Positions 5,235 to 11,997 of a stretch of DNA of 11,997 bases are shown piece by piece (the stretch's first letter is position 1; every line of letters begins with the position of its first letter). The stretch lies in assembly GCA_963530295.1 (NCBI GenBank), contig CAUSCF010000035.1, positions 1 through 11,997 on the forward strand. The letters run 5' to 3'. A program made the position numbers and the translations under genes. The notes below the pieces were generated by a model, which saw only the letters and a program-made list of their open reading frames with translations, searched no databases and was not told the origin of the DNA. This DNA comes from JABCPE02 sp963530295. GTDB taxonomy: Bacteria; Bacteroidota; Bacteroidia; Flavobacteriales; Weeksellaceae.

Positions 5235-6635
5235 TTACCCAAAGAACCAATACGCCATAATGATAGATGTTGTAATTCCCACTAAATCAGATAATAACAT
5301 AGAAGAAATCGTATATCGTGTGTTTTTCACACCCACAGCCCCAAAATAAACCGCGATGACATAAAATGTAGTGTCCGAACTTCCCTGCAAAATCGCTGAC
5401 AACCGAGCAGGGAAACTATCCACCCCGAAAGTAGTCATCGTGTCTATCATCATTCCCCTCGCTCCCGAGCCGCTCAGAGGTTTTATCAGTGCCGTAGGAA
5501 GCCCATCCACAAAACGAGTATCCATACTTAGGCTTTCCACCATCCATTTCATTCCATTGATAATCAAATCAAAAACTCCACTGGTTCTCAAAAGAGAAAT
5601 AGCCACCAGCATTCCCACCAAATAAGGGATAATTTTCACACAGGTATTAAAACCCTCCTTTGCGCCATCTATAAAGGCATCAAAAATATTAATCTTTTTA
5701 TAAACTCCACCCAGCACGATGAGCAGGAAAATCAACAAAATCAGTCCATTAGAAATCAGCTTGCTCACACCATCCAGCTCTTCTTTGTTAAGTTTTACCA
5801 AGAAGAAAACCATTGCTCCTACAATGGCAGAAATCCCACCAATATACGCTAATAAAACTGGCTGGAACAGATTGATTTTCTGTCTAATAGATACTATTAT
5901 CATCGCTGCCATCGTTGCACAAAAAGTAGCAATCATCGTAGGCAAAAAAATATCGGTAGGCGTTGCAGAATTGAGAGAAGACCTCGTCGCTATTATACTT
6001 ACAGGAATCAGCGTAAGCCCGCTGGCATGAAGACAAAGGAACATAATCTGGGCATTGGTTGCCTTTTCCTTATCTGGATTTAGGCTTTGCAGACTGTCCA
6101 TGGCTTTTAGTCCGAATGGCGTGGCTGCATTATCCAATCCCAAGAGATTAGCGCTGAAATTCAGCATCATAAGCCCAAAAGAAGGATGCCCTTTGGGAAC
6201 TTCTGGAAAAAGTTTAGAGAAAAACGGCTGGATAATTCGGCTCAAAAGATTGATTCCACCTGCCCTCTCGGCAATGTTCATAAAGCCCATAAACAAAGTC
6301 ATAATACCTATAAGCCCCAAACTAATCTCCACCGCTGTCTGCGCCGTACCTATCACCCCGCTCGCCTCCTGAACTCTGTATATTCTTACTTTGCCAGTAT
6401 CTTGATTTTGATAATGGATTTTATCTTTTATTACTAATTTTTCTTGTTTTAGTTTTTCAGAAATTTCAAGTGGAACATCAGCCAATGGCTTGGTTGCGAT
6501 AGCCACCGTATCGCCTCCTTTGCCCACTACCATATCATTATAAATGGCTTTATAATTGTCTGAAAAAAGATATTTGAAACTTGCCACCGCAATAGCGATG
6601 ATGATAAACATACTCCAGATTCTACTCAATACCAT
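5235..6635 (-). CDS. Fused SpmA-SpmB nucleoside-recognition (Gate) domain membrane protein
   Basis: A 466-residue polytopic inner-membrane protein joining two families that are separate in Bacillus. Residues 1-250 are SpmA-like: an initial membrane helix (MFIIIAIAVASFKYLF), then MNIAERAGG (119-127), FPEVPKGHPSFG (143-154), LLGLDNAATPFGLKAM (164-179) and ATPTDIFLPT (224-233). Residues about 315-466 are SpmB-like: KIIPYLVGMLVAI (334-346), LPTALIKPLSGSGARG (379-394), FGVDSFPARLSAILQGSSDT (403-422) and YFGAVGVKN (430-438). Between the first helix and the SpmA core is an extra polar segment of about 60 residues (35-95), probably outside the membrane. Both halves belong to the Gate/nucleoside-recognition superfamily. 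In spore formers they act in spore core dehydration; the role in non-sporulating Bacteroidota and the transported solute are not established. It is the first gene of an operon with the regulator and divergent from the TonB receptor. Confidence 0.92.
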   Translation of the reverse strand: MVLSRIWSMFIIIAIAVASFKYLFSDNYKAIYNDMVVGKGGDTVAIATKPLADVPLEISEKLKQEKLVIKDKIHYQNQDTGKVRIYRVQEASGVIGTAQTAVEISLGLIGIMTLFMGFMNIAERAGGINLLSRIIQPFFSKLFPEVPKGHPSFGLMMLNFSANLLGLDNAATPFGLKAMDSLQSLNPDKEKATNAQIMFLCLHASGLTLIPVSIIATRSSLNSATPTDIFLPTMIATFCATMAAMIIVSIRQKINLFQPVLLAYIGGISAIVGAMVFFLVKLNKEELDGVSKLISNGLILLIFLLIVLGGVYKKINIFDAFIDGAKEGFNTCVKIIPYLVGMLVAISLLRTSGVFDLIINGMKWMVESLSMDTRFVDGLPTALIKPLSGSGARGMMIDTMTTFGVDSFPARLSAILQGSSDTTFYVIAVYFGAVGVKNTRYTISSMLLSDLVGITTSIIMAYWFFG

Positions 6636-6746
6636 ATTCTTGATTTTGTGGCTGTAAATATAGAGATTTTAAAAAAAATTTGTTTTTATTTTTAACCTTT
6701 TATGATTTTTATCATCTAAAAGAATATTAACAGCAAAAAGTTTTTT
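6636..6746. promoter_or_regulatory. Divergent intergenic region between the SpmA-SpmB operon and the TonB receptor
   Basis: These 111 bases must hold both divergent promoters, but no perfect TTTG-N19-TAnnTTTG match is visible. The best rightward candidate is TTTG (6679-6682), 18 bases, TATGATTT (6701-6708), which matches the -7 box poorly. The region is extremely AT-rich and no clear operator palindrome was found. Confidence 0.35.
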
Positions 6747-9254
6747 ATGTCACATATTGAAATAACAAGGATTTTTGGGAAGAAAACCATCGGTTTGACC
6801 TTCTTTTTGGGAGCGGCAATAATGATGAACGCCCAAGAAAAACAAAGCATTAAAGGAAAAATCACTGACCAAAATGGTGCAGTCGTGCCTTATGCTTCCA
6901 TAGAATTTAATAATAAAACTAATGCTGCACTGAGCGATGCCTCAATGTCAGATGATAGCGGTAGTTTTGCTCTAAATTTGGCGAATGGGACTTATCAAGT
7001 CGTAATCGATGCAGTTAATTTCAAAAGAAAAACCTACGAAATAGAAATCCAAGGCGCTGCTAATATTGGGAATATTGTCCTAGAACCAGAAACTAGCAAG
7101 ACTGCAAACAATTCAAAATCAAGCAATAGCGAAAAACAAATCGCCGAAGTAGTCATCACAGCGAAAAGTTCTGCACCTTATAAAGTGGAACTTGACAAAA
7201 AAACCTACAATGTAGGGCAGGATATCTCCTCAAAAGGAGGAACTCTGCATGATGTTCTGAACAATGTCCCTTCGGTAAGTGTAGAGACTGACGGCTCCGT
7301 GTCTATGAGAGGAAATTCTAATGTGAAATTCCTTATCAATGGGAAGCCTTCTTCTGTGCTGGGAATTACTGATGATATCAGCGCAGCGCTGAAAAGTATC
7401 CCTGCCGACCAGATTGACAGGATAGAAATCATTTCTAACCCTTCTTCAAAATTCGAAGCCGAGGGAACAGCAGGCATCCTTAATATCATTCTTAAAAAAA
7501 CTTCTTCATTGGGCTTTAATGGGTCAGTGAACGGAAGCCTTGGCTACAATCCAGCTACAAGACTGAATACCAATCTTTCTTGGAACTATGGAAAATGGAC
7601 TTGGTTCGTGAATGGCGGCGGCGGATATATGAAAAATAAATCCAACAGTTATTCTGATATTTTCTATAAAAATACAGGAGAAAACCTCACTACCAGCAGC
7701 GAAAACAAGCCTGAAATGAAAAACTACAATTTCAACACAGGTTTCACTTACAGCCTTACAGATAAAACTTCGGTAAATGCTTCATTCTCTGCTAATAGAA
7801 TGCTGATGAATGGTTTCAGCCTTCAGCAGAACACCTCTTCTCTCACAGGAATCACATACAGAAAAAATGATGGACTTGATGAAAATAACAGCATACAAGT
7901 AGATGCAGGACTAGAGCATAAATTCAATAACAAAGGGCATATGTTAGAGCTGAGTGGTAGCTTCCAAAATACAAGCAACGATTCAGAAAGTAATATCTTT
8001 GATAATAGAAACACCTCTCATACTCTTTATCAATACCTAAATGTGGCTGATTTTTCTAGAAAAACTTGGATAGGAAAACTAGACTACGAGCTACCTATTG
8101 GCGAAAACTCCAAAATAGAGGCTGGAGCTAGATATGACTATAATAATAACGATATCAATAACTCTTACCAAGGGCTTTCAGGAGGAAATTTCATCACATT
8201 TGATGATGTTACTGGGAAAAATAACTACACAGAACAACTTTTGGCGTTCTATGCTCAGTTCAAGAGTAAAATCGGAAAATTCGGGTATCAGCTTGGTGTA
8301 AGAAACGAAAATATCAATATTGATATCGAAGCAAATAACAATCTTACTGGACTTTCGACAAAAAGCAAAAAATACAACGAGTTTTTCCCTTCTGTATTCT
8401 TAAGCTATGATATCACGGAAAAGAGCCAATTCTCGCTAAATTATTCGAGAAGAATCAAAAGACCTAAATCTTGGGAAATCATTCCTGTGATGAGAATCAG
8501 TGGTGACCCAAATAGATTTATGGGAAATTCTGACCTCAATCCATCTTTTGTTAATTCATTTGAGTTCAGTTACAATTATTCCAGAGCAAAATGGAATATC
8601 AACCCTACACTCTATTACCAAAGAACCACAGATGACATCAGTTTCATCACGGAAGAGCAGACCTATACCAACCCTGTTACAGGACAAGCGACAGAGTATA
8701 TCCTTTCCAGACCTTTTAATCTTGGAACGGAGGATAGATATGGTCTAGACCTTAGCTACAGCGTAAGTCCTACCAGCTGGTTTAGAGTGTATGGTAATGT
8801 CAATCTTTACCGATACAAAAACGAAATGACTTATAATAACTCTACAATTATAAACGAAGGAAACAATCTAAAAGCAAAACTTACCTCAGCGTTTAAAATC
8901 AATAAAACCACGAATTTACAGCTTCAGGGAGATTTCCGCAGCGGACACAGAGATTATAATACAGAGAAAAAGAATACCTATGCACTAAACATTGGTATCA
9001 GCAAGAATATCTGGAATAATACAGGAACCATCAGTTTCAGCGTTCAAGATGTTTTCAACTCCAGAAAGAGAAGAACTTACACAGACTCAGATACTTTCAC
9101 AAGATATAATGAAATGCAGATGATGCCGAGACAGTTCTTGCTTTCGTTCTCTTACAGATTCAAAAGTGGAAATGCCACAGAAAGCAAACCACAGAGAAAA
9201 CCAGAGATGCAAGATCAAAACAATGATGACCTAAGCAGCGCTGGGTACAACTAG
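6747..9254 (+). CDS. TonB-dependent outer-membrane receptor with carboxypeptidase-like regulatory domain
   Basis: An 835-residue outer-membrane protein. It begins with a signal peptide (KKTIGLTFFLGAAIMMNAQ, about 12-30). Residues about 34-115 are a carboxypeptidase-regulatory-like beta-sandwich (IKGKITDQNGAVVPYASIEF and on to GNIVLEPE). A plug domain follows (about 130-250): AEVVITAKSSAPYKVELDKK, LNNVPSVSVETDGSVSMRGN, IPADQIDRIEIISNPSSKFE and AEGTAGILNIILKK are hallmarks. The remainder is a large beta-barrel of the outer-membrane beta-barrel family 3 type, with alternating aromatic strands. The last strand (FLLSFSYRF) is followed by a 30-residue polar tail, so the barrel does not end at its C-terminal aromatic residue. 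No SusD partner is adjacent, which argues against a glycan-type system; the substrate (iron chelate, peptide or other) cannot be told. It ends at a hairpin terminator. Confidence 0.93.
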   Translation: MSHIEITRIFGKKTIGLTFFLGAAIMMNAQEKQSIKGKITDQNGAVVPYASIEFNNKTNAALSDASMSDDSGSFALNLANGTYQVVIDAVNFKRKTYEIEIQGAANIGNIVLEPETSKTANNSKSSNSEKQIAEVVITAKSSAPYKVELDKKTYNVGQDISSKGGTLHDVLNNVPSVSVETDGSVSMRGNSNVKFLINGKPSSVLGITDDISAALKSIPADQIDRIEIISNPSSKFEAEGTAGILNIILKKTSSLGFNGSVNGSLGYNPATRLNTNLSWNYGKWTWFVNGGGGYMKNKSNSYSDIFYKNTGENLTTSSENKPEMKNYNFNTGFTYSLTDKTSVNASFSANRMLMNGFSLQQNTSSLTGITYRKNDGLDENNSIQVDAGLEHKFNNKGHMLELSGSFQNTSNDSESNIFDNRNTSHTLYQYLNVADFSRKTWIGKLDYELPIGENSKIEAGARYDYNNNDINNSYQGLSGGNFITFDDVTGKNNYTEQLLAFYAQFKSKIGKFGYQLGVRNENINIDIEANNNLTGLSTKSKKYNEFFPSVFLSYDITEKSQFSLNYSRRIKRPKSWEIIPVMRISGDPNRFMGNSDLNPSFVNSFEFSYNYSRAKWNINPTLYYQRTTDDISFITEEQTYTNPVTGQATEYILSRPFNLGTEDRYGLDLSYSVSPTSWFRVYGNVNLYRYKNEMTYNNSTIINEGNNLKAKLTSAFKINKTTNLQLQGDFRSGHRDYNTEKKNTYALNIGISKNIWNNTGTISFSVQDVFNSRKRRTYTDSDTFTRYNEMQMMPRQFLLSFSYRFKSGNATESKPQRKPEMQDQNNDDLSSAGYN

Positions 9255-9281
9255 ACATCTTTTTATCAATTATAGTTTTTA

Positions 9282-9316
9282 CCACATCGGTACTTCGGTA
9301 CTAGTGTGGCTTTTAT
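9282..9316 (+). terminator. UUCG-capped terminator of the TonB receptor gene
   Basis: CCACA (9282-9286) pairs with TGTGG (9305-9309), and inside it GTAC-TTCG-GTAC (9290-9301) forms a stem capped by the stable UUCG tetraloop, with one mismatch and two wobbles between. CTTTTATTTAT follows. It lies 28 bases after the receptor stop codon. The opposite strand lacks a T tail, so it acts rightward. Confidence 0.75.
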
Positions 9317-9337
9317 TTATATTTAAATTTTAAAAAC

Positions 9338-9369
9338 AAAAAAAAAGAGACTGATAAACAGCCTCTCTC
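9338..9369 (-). terminator. Strong intrinsic terminator of upp
   Basis: On the minus strand an 8 to 9 bp stem, GAGAGGCTG with CAGTCTCTT (with G-T wobbles), closes a TTTAT loop and runs straight into a run of T (9346-9338). It starts about 5 bases after the upp stop codon. Together with the receptor terminator it insulates the two converging genes. Confidence 0.85.
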
Positions 9370-9373
9370 ATTT

Positions 9374-10024
9374 CTAATTCTGTAATTTCTCCCCAAAACT
9401 AAGGTCTCCCGCATCGCCCAGCCCTGGCGTAATGTAGCCCTTGGAAGTCAGCTCCTCATCTATCGCCCCTATCCAGATCTGCGCTTCTGGATAAGCCGTT
9501 CTGATTGCCTCTGCACCTTGTCTGCTAGCAATAGCCGCCACAATGTGTATCTGCGAAGGCTTTCCGTGAGTAAGCAGGTCTTTCAGGGCTTCTATCAGAC
9601 TGGCACCTGTTGCCAGCATAGGATCTGCTACTATAAGCGGTCTTCCCTCTATATTAGGGCAAGTAAGGTAATCTTGTTTAATGGAAAAATAGTCGTTCAT
9701 ATCATGTTTTCTATACGCCGCCACAAAACCGCAGTCTGCCTTGTCAAAATAGTTCAAAACTCCCTGAAACAGCGGAACTCCAGCTCTCAAAATCGTAGTA
9801 ATCACAGGCTGAACAGCGATTTCTTTCACTTTGATTTTATCCAAAGGCGTGGTGATTTCCACCTCTTTGTAATCCAATTTTTTACTAATTTCAAAGGCTG
9901 CGATTTCACCTATTCTTTCCATATTTCTACGGAATTTCATTCTATCGGTCTGAACTTCTACATTTCTCAGTTCATTTATCCAAGAATTAACCAGCGAAAC
10001 CTCGTTAGAAAGTATATGTATCAT
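9374..10024 (-). CDS. upp: Uracil phosphoribosyltransferase
   Basis: A 216-residue type I phosphoribosyltransferase that joins uracil to PRPP to make UMP and pyrophosphate, the pyrimidine salvage step in the cytoplasm. Visible motifs are TDRMKFRRNMERIGE (26-40), ILRAGVPLFQGV (78-89), VAAYRKHDMNDYF (101-113), the PRPP-binding loop VADPMLATGAS (132-142) and the uracil-binding C-terminal segment YITPGLGDAGDLSFG (197-211). The last segment reads GDAGDL, where enteric enzymes have GDAGDR; I believe this is usual in this phylum. Length fits the family (about 208-217). The start MIHILSNEVS is natural, as no other nearby Met keeps the conserved N-terminus. It lies downstream of der on the same strand but behind a terminator, so it probably has its own promoter, which I could not identify. 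Confidence 0.96.
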   Translation of the reverse strand: MIHILSNEVSLVNSWINELRNVEVQTDRMKFRRNMERIGEIAAFEISKKLDYKEVEITTPLDKIKVKEIAVQPVITTILRAGVPLFQGVLNYFDKADCGFVAAYRKHDMNDYFSIKQDYLTCPNIEGRPLIVADPMLATGASLIEALKDLLTHGKPSQIHIVAAIASRQGAEAIRTAYPEAQIWIGAIDEELTSKGYITPGLGDAGDLSFGEKLQN

Positions 10025-10051
10025 AATTGTTTAATTTTTTTCTATGTTATT

Positions 10052-10086
10052 AAAAATATCCCCCTCCTTATACAAAAGGAAGAGGA
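10052..10086 (-). terminator. Intrinsic terminator between der and upp
   Basis: On the minus strand TCCTCTTCCTT (10086-10076) pairs with AAGGAGGGGGA (10069-10059) around a 6-base loop, an 11-bp stem with two G-T wobbles, followed by TATTTTTA. It begins 6 bases after the der stop codon. Transcription of upp is therefore probably at least partly independent of der. Confidence 0.7.
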
Positions 10087-10092
10087 CGAAAA

Positions 10093-11400
10093 CTATTTTT
10101 GTCTGAAATAAACCTCAATAGGCACTCCAGTAAAATCAAAATTCTTACGCAATTGGTTTTCTATAAACCTTTTATAAGGTTCTTTCACATACTGCGGAAG
10201 GTTACAGAAGAACGCAAACTGCGGCGTCACCGTAGGCAGCTGTGTGCAGTATTTTATTTTGATGTATTTCCCTTTCAGAGCTGGCGGCGGCGTGTTTTCT
10301 ATGATAGGAAGCATGATTTCGTTCAGCTTACTTGTCTTAATTCGTTTTTTACGGTTTTCATAGACTTCCACTGCGGTTTCCACAGCTTTCAGGATTCTTT
10401 GTTTTGTCAATGCCGAAATGAACAAAATAGGCACATCACTGAACAAAGCTATTTTCTCACGAATTTGGTTTTCAAACTGCTTCATGGTATTGGTTTCTTT
10501 TTCCACCAAATCCCATTTATTAACCAAAATTACTATTCCTTTTCGGTTTTTCTGTGCTATCCCAAAGATGTTCATATCTTGGCTTTCCCAGCCTTTGGTA
10601 GCATCTATCATCAGGATAACCACATCAGAATTTTCTATCGCTCTGATGGAACGCATCACAGAATAAAACTCCAAATCCTCATTTACTTTGGATTTTTTAC
10701 GCATTCCTGCCGTATCCACCAAAATAAACTCGTGCCCAAATTTATTATAAACCGTCTCTATGCTGTCTCGCGTAGTTCCTGCGATATCCGTTACGATGTT
10801 TCTTTCATCGCCTAGTAGAGCGTTAGTCAGTGTAGATTTCCCTACATTAGGTCGCCCAGCGATGGTTATTCTCGGAAGTCCTTCAAACACATCTACATAT
10901 TCCGTAGTAGGAAAATCTTTAACGATATCATCCAGCAGCTCTCCCGTCCCGCTTCCTGTAGCAGAAGAAAGCGTATAATATTTCTCTATTCCAAGTTGAT
11001 AAAATTCTGTAGCAGGAAGAAGCTCCTTTGATGAATCTACTTTATTTACAACCACATACAGCAGTTTGTTTGCTTTTCTAAGGAGCTGATATATTTCTTG
11101 GTCTGTATCGGTAAGACCTTCTTCTACATTGACCATGAAAACAATAGAAGTAGCCTCATCCACCGCCAACTGCACTTGTCTTCTGATTTCTTCCTCAAAG
11201 ATATCATCACTTCCCACATCATATCCTCCCGTGTCTATCACGGTAAATTCCACGCCGTTCCAGTCGCTTTTTCCGTAATGGCGGTCTCTAGTAACCCCCG
11301 CAGTGCTGTCTACGATGGCTTCCCTGCGTTCCAAAAGACGATTAAACAAAGTGGATTTCCCTACATTAGGTCGCCCTACTATGGCTAAAATATTTGACAT
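10093..11400 (-). CDS. der: Ribosome-assembly GTPase Der (EngA)
   Basis: A 435-residue tandem GTPase needed for maturation of the 50S ribosomal subunit, acting in the cytoplasm. The first G domain has GRPNVGKS (9-16), TAGVTRDR (33-40), DTGG (56-59) and NKVD (119-122). The second has GRPNVGKS (182-189), IAGTTRDS (206-213), DTAG (229-232) and NKWD (294-297). The C-terminal KH-like domain that closes over the G domains starts near 350 and includes PPPALKGKYIKIKYCTQLPT, VTPQFAFFCN and GVPIEVYFRQK at the end. Length and order are standard and all nucleotide-binding motifs are intact. The start MSNILAIVGRPNVGKS is the usual Der N-terminus. It follows the edge gene by 45 bases, has its own candidate promoter, and ends at a terminator. 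Confidence 0.97.
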   Translation of the reverse strand: MSNILAIVGRPNVGKSTLFNRLLERREAIVDSTAGVTRDRHYGKSDWNGVEFTVIDTGGYDVGSDDIFEEEIRRQVQLAVDEATSIVFMVNVEEGLTDTDQEIYQLLRKANKLLYVVVNKVDSSKELLPATEFYQLGIEKYYTLSSATGSGTGELLDDIVKDFPTTEYVDVFEGLPRITIAGRPNVGKSTLTNALLGDERNIVTDIAGTTRDSIETVYNKFGHEFILVDTAGMRKKSKVNEDLEFYSVMRSIRAIENSDVVILMIDATKGWESQDMNIFGIAQKNRKGIVILVNKWDLVEKETNTMKQFENQIREKIALFSDVPILFISALTKQRILKAVETAVEVYENRKKRIKTSKLNEIMLPIIENTPPPALKGKYIKIKYCTQLPTVTPQFAFFCNLPQYVKEPYKRFIENQLRKNFDFTGVPIEVYFRQK

Positions 11401-11426
11401 AAATTCTTTTTAATTTTTCTATTCTG

Positions 11427-11458
11427 CAAAGATATCATATTTGTATTAATCCTTAAAA
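11427..11458 (-). promoter_or_regulatory. Candidate der promoter overlapping the end of the upstream gene
   Basis: TATCTTTG on the minus strand (11427-11434) is a perfect TAnnTTTG -7 box, 26 bases before the der ATG. The -33 position, 20 bases further up, is TTTT (11455-11458) rather than TTTG and lies inside the end of the preceding gene. Confidence 0.45.
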
Positions 11459-11997
11459 CAATCCTCAAAATAATCACACCAAGTACAGCTTTCTTTAAAT
11501 GCCTCCAGCAGATTGGCTTCCACACATTCTTTCTGTTCTTTCTCTTTGTCTGTGAGCTTTTTCTTTCCTCTATAGCGGTCGTAGCGTTTTAGTCCTTCAA
11601 ATCTTTTCAAAATCGCTGAACGGTGTCCTGTATTACCATTTTTGACCCATTCAATTCTGCTGACAAAGGATTGTAACTCGTTTTTTATAGATTCATTTTT
11701 ATAGTATGATTTTATAAAAAGCCAATAAAAACTATACAAAATATAGTCATATTCCATGGTATATTTTTTGAATTTTTCTTTTTCTTCTGATGCCCTCTGT
11801 TTGGCTAAAGCGATAGCTTTATCATATTCTTTTATGTAACAATAAGCTCGCATGGCTTCTTTAGAAAAATCACTATATTCTGCTGGTTTCTTTTCATAGT
11901 AGGATATAAACTCTTTATAATGAGCTCCTTCATGCAAAAAGTGCATTTTGAGTACCACAAAAGGTTCTAAATCCCCATATTTGGATATCATTTCATC
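11446..11997 (-). CDS. Unrecognised protein with C-terminal cysteine cluster, cut by the window edge
   Basis: The frame is open to the right edge. A Met codon lies at 11989-11991, but the frame continues upstream to the last base, so this is probably the C-terminal part of a longer protein. From that Met, 181 residues are visible. They are helical and charged, rich in Lys, Glu and Tyr, with TPR-like pairs such as EAMRAYCYIKEYDKAIALAK (45-64). The C-terminus carries Cys156, Cys169, Cys172 and Cys178, giving C-x12-C-x2-C-x5-C, with the last three in SCTWCDYFEDCF. Such a cluster could bind zinc or an iron-sulphur centre. I do not recognise the family. It lies just upstream of der, 45 bases apart and on the same strand, and no terminator was seen between them. 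Confidence 0.8.
   Translation of the reverse strand, partial: DEMISKYGDLEPFVVLKMHFLHEGAHYKEFISYYEKKPAEYSDFSKEAMRAYCYIKEYDKAIALAKQRASEEKEKFKKYTMEYDYILYSFYWLFIKSYYKNESIKNELQSFVSRIEWVKNGNTGHRSAILKRFEGLKRYDRYRGKKKLTDKEKEQKECVEANLLEAFKESCTWCDYFEDCFKD

Noticed and set aside
5371..6437. Several rightward open frames over the SpmA-SpmB gene
   Set aside because: They mirror membrane-protein codons of the opposite strand and have no promoter or domain evidence.
9518..10815. Two long rightward open frames
   Set aside because: They are antisense to upp and der, whose motifs are unmistakable; their His/Phe/Arg-rich products are typical shadow frames.

Overview
The window looks like chromosomal DNA from a Flavobacteriia-type Bacteroidota, most likely of the Weeksellaceae (Chryseobacterium/Riemerella/Elizabethkingia relatives). 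The basis is AT-rich composition, promoters of the Bacteroidota form TTTG-N19/20-TAnnTTTG, no obvious Shine-Dalgarno sequences, and typical families: a TonB-dependent receptor with a carboxypeptidase-like regulatory domain, a TPR/transmembrane/HTH regulator and a fused SpmA-SpmB protein. Genus is an inference from protein style. No tRNA, rRNA, CRISPR array or intact transposase was seen.

Left edge (1-882): the first 18 codons of a leftward gene, probably a small membrane protein, behind an excellent promoter. The rest has no intact gene. It holds a possible decayed rightward gene (176-407), a GC-richer hairpin cluster (501-560), a perfect rightward promoter with no gene behind it (574-604), and a 16-bp direct repeat.

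Middle (883-6635), all leftward: a secreted hypothetical protein; a two-gene module of an SPFH protein (YdjI-like, with a SHOCT tail) and a small zinc-ribbon protein, ended by a 28-bp perfect palindrome; then a tightly packed pair, a fused SpmA-SpmB membrane protein followed after 8 bases by a membrane-anchored TPR/HTH regulator. The SPFH promoter carries two GTCTAC hexamers 11 bp apart just upstream.

Right (6747-11997): a large rightward TonB-dependent outer-membrane receptor, divergent from the SpmA-SpmB/regulator pair, ending at a UUCG-capped terminator. It converges on leftward upp (uracil phosphoribosyltransferase), which has its own strong terminator. Upstream of upp lies der (ribosome-assembly GTPase), separated from it by a further terminator. 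Upstream of der is the 3' part of an unrecognised gene with a C-terminal cysteine cluster, cut by the window edge.

upp and der are housekeeping genes. The less understood content is the envelope-associated middle section (SPFH/zinc-ribbon module, SpmA-SpmB plus membrane-bound regulator, divergent receptor) and the gene-poor left flank. No clearly new multi-gene system could be demonstrated.
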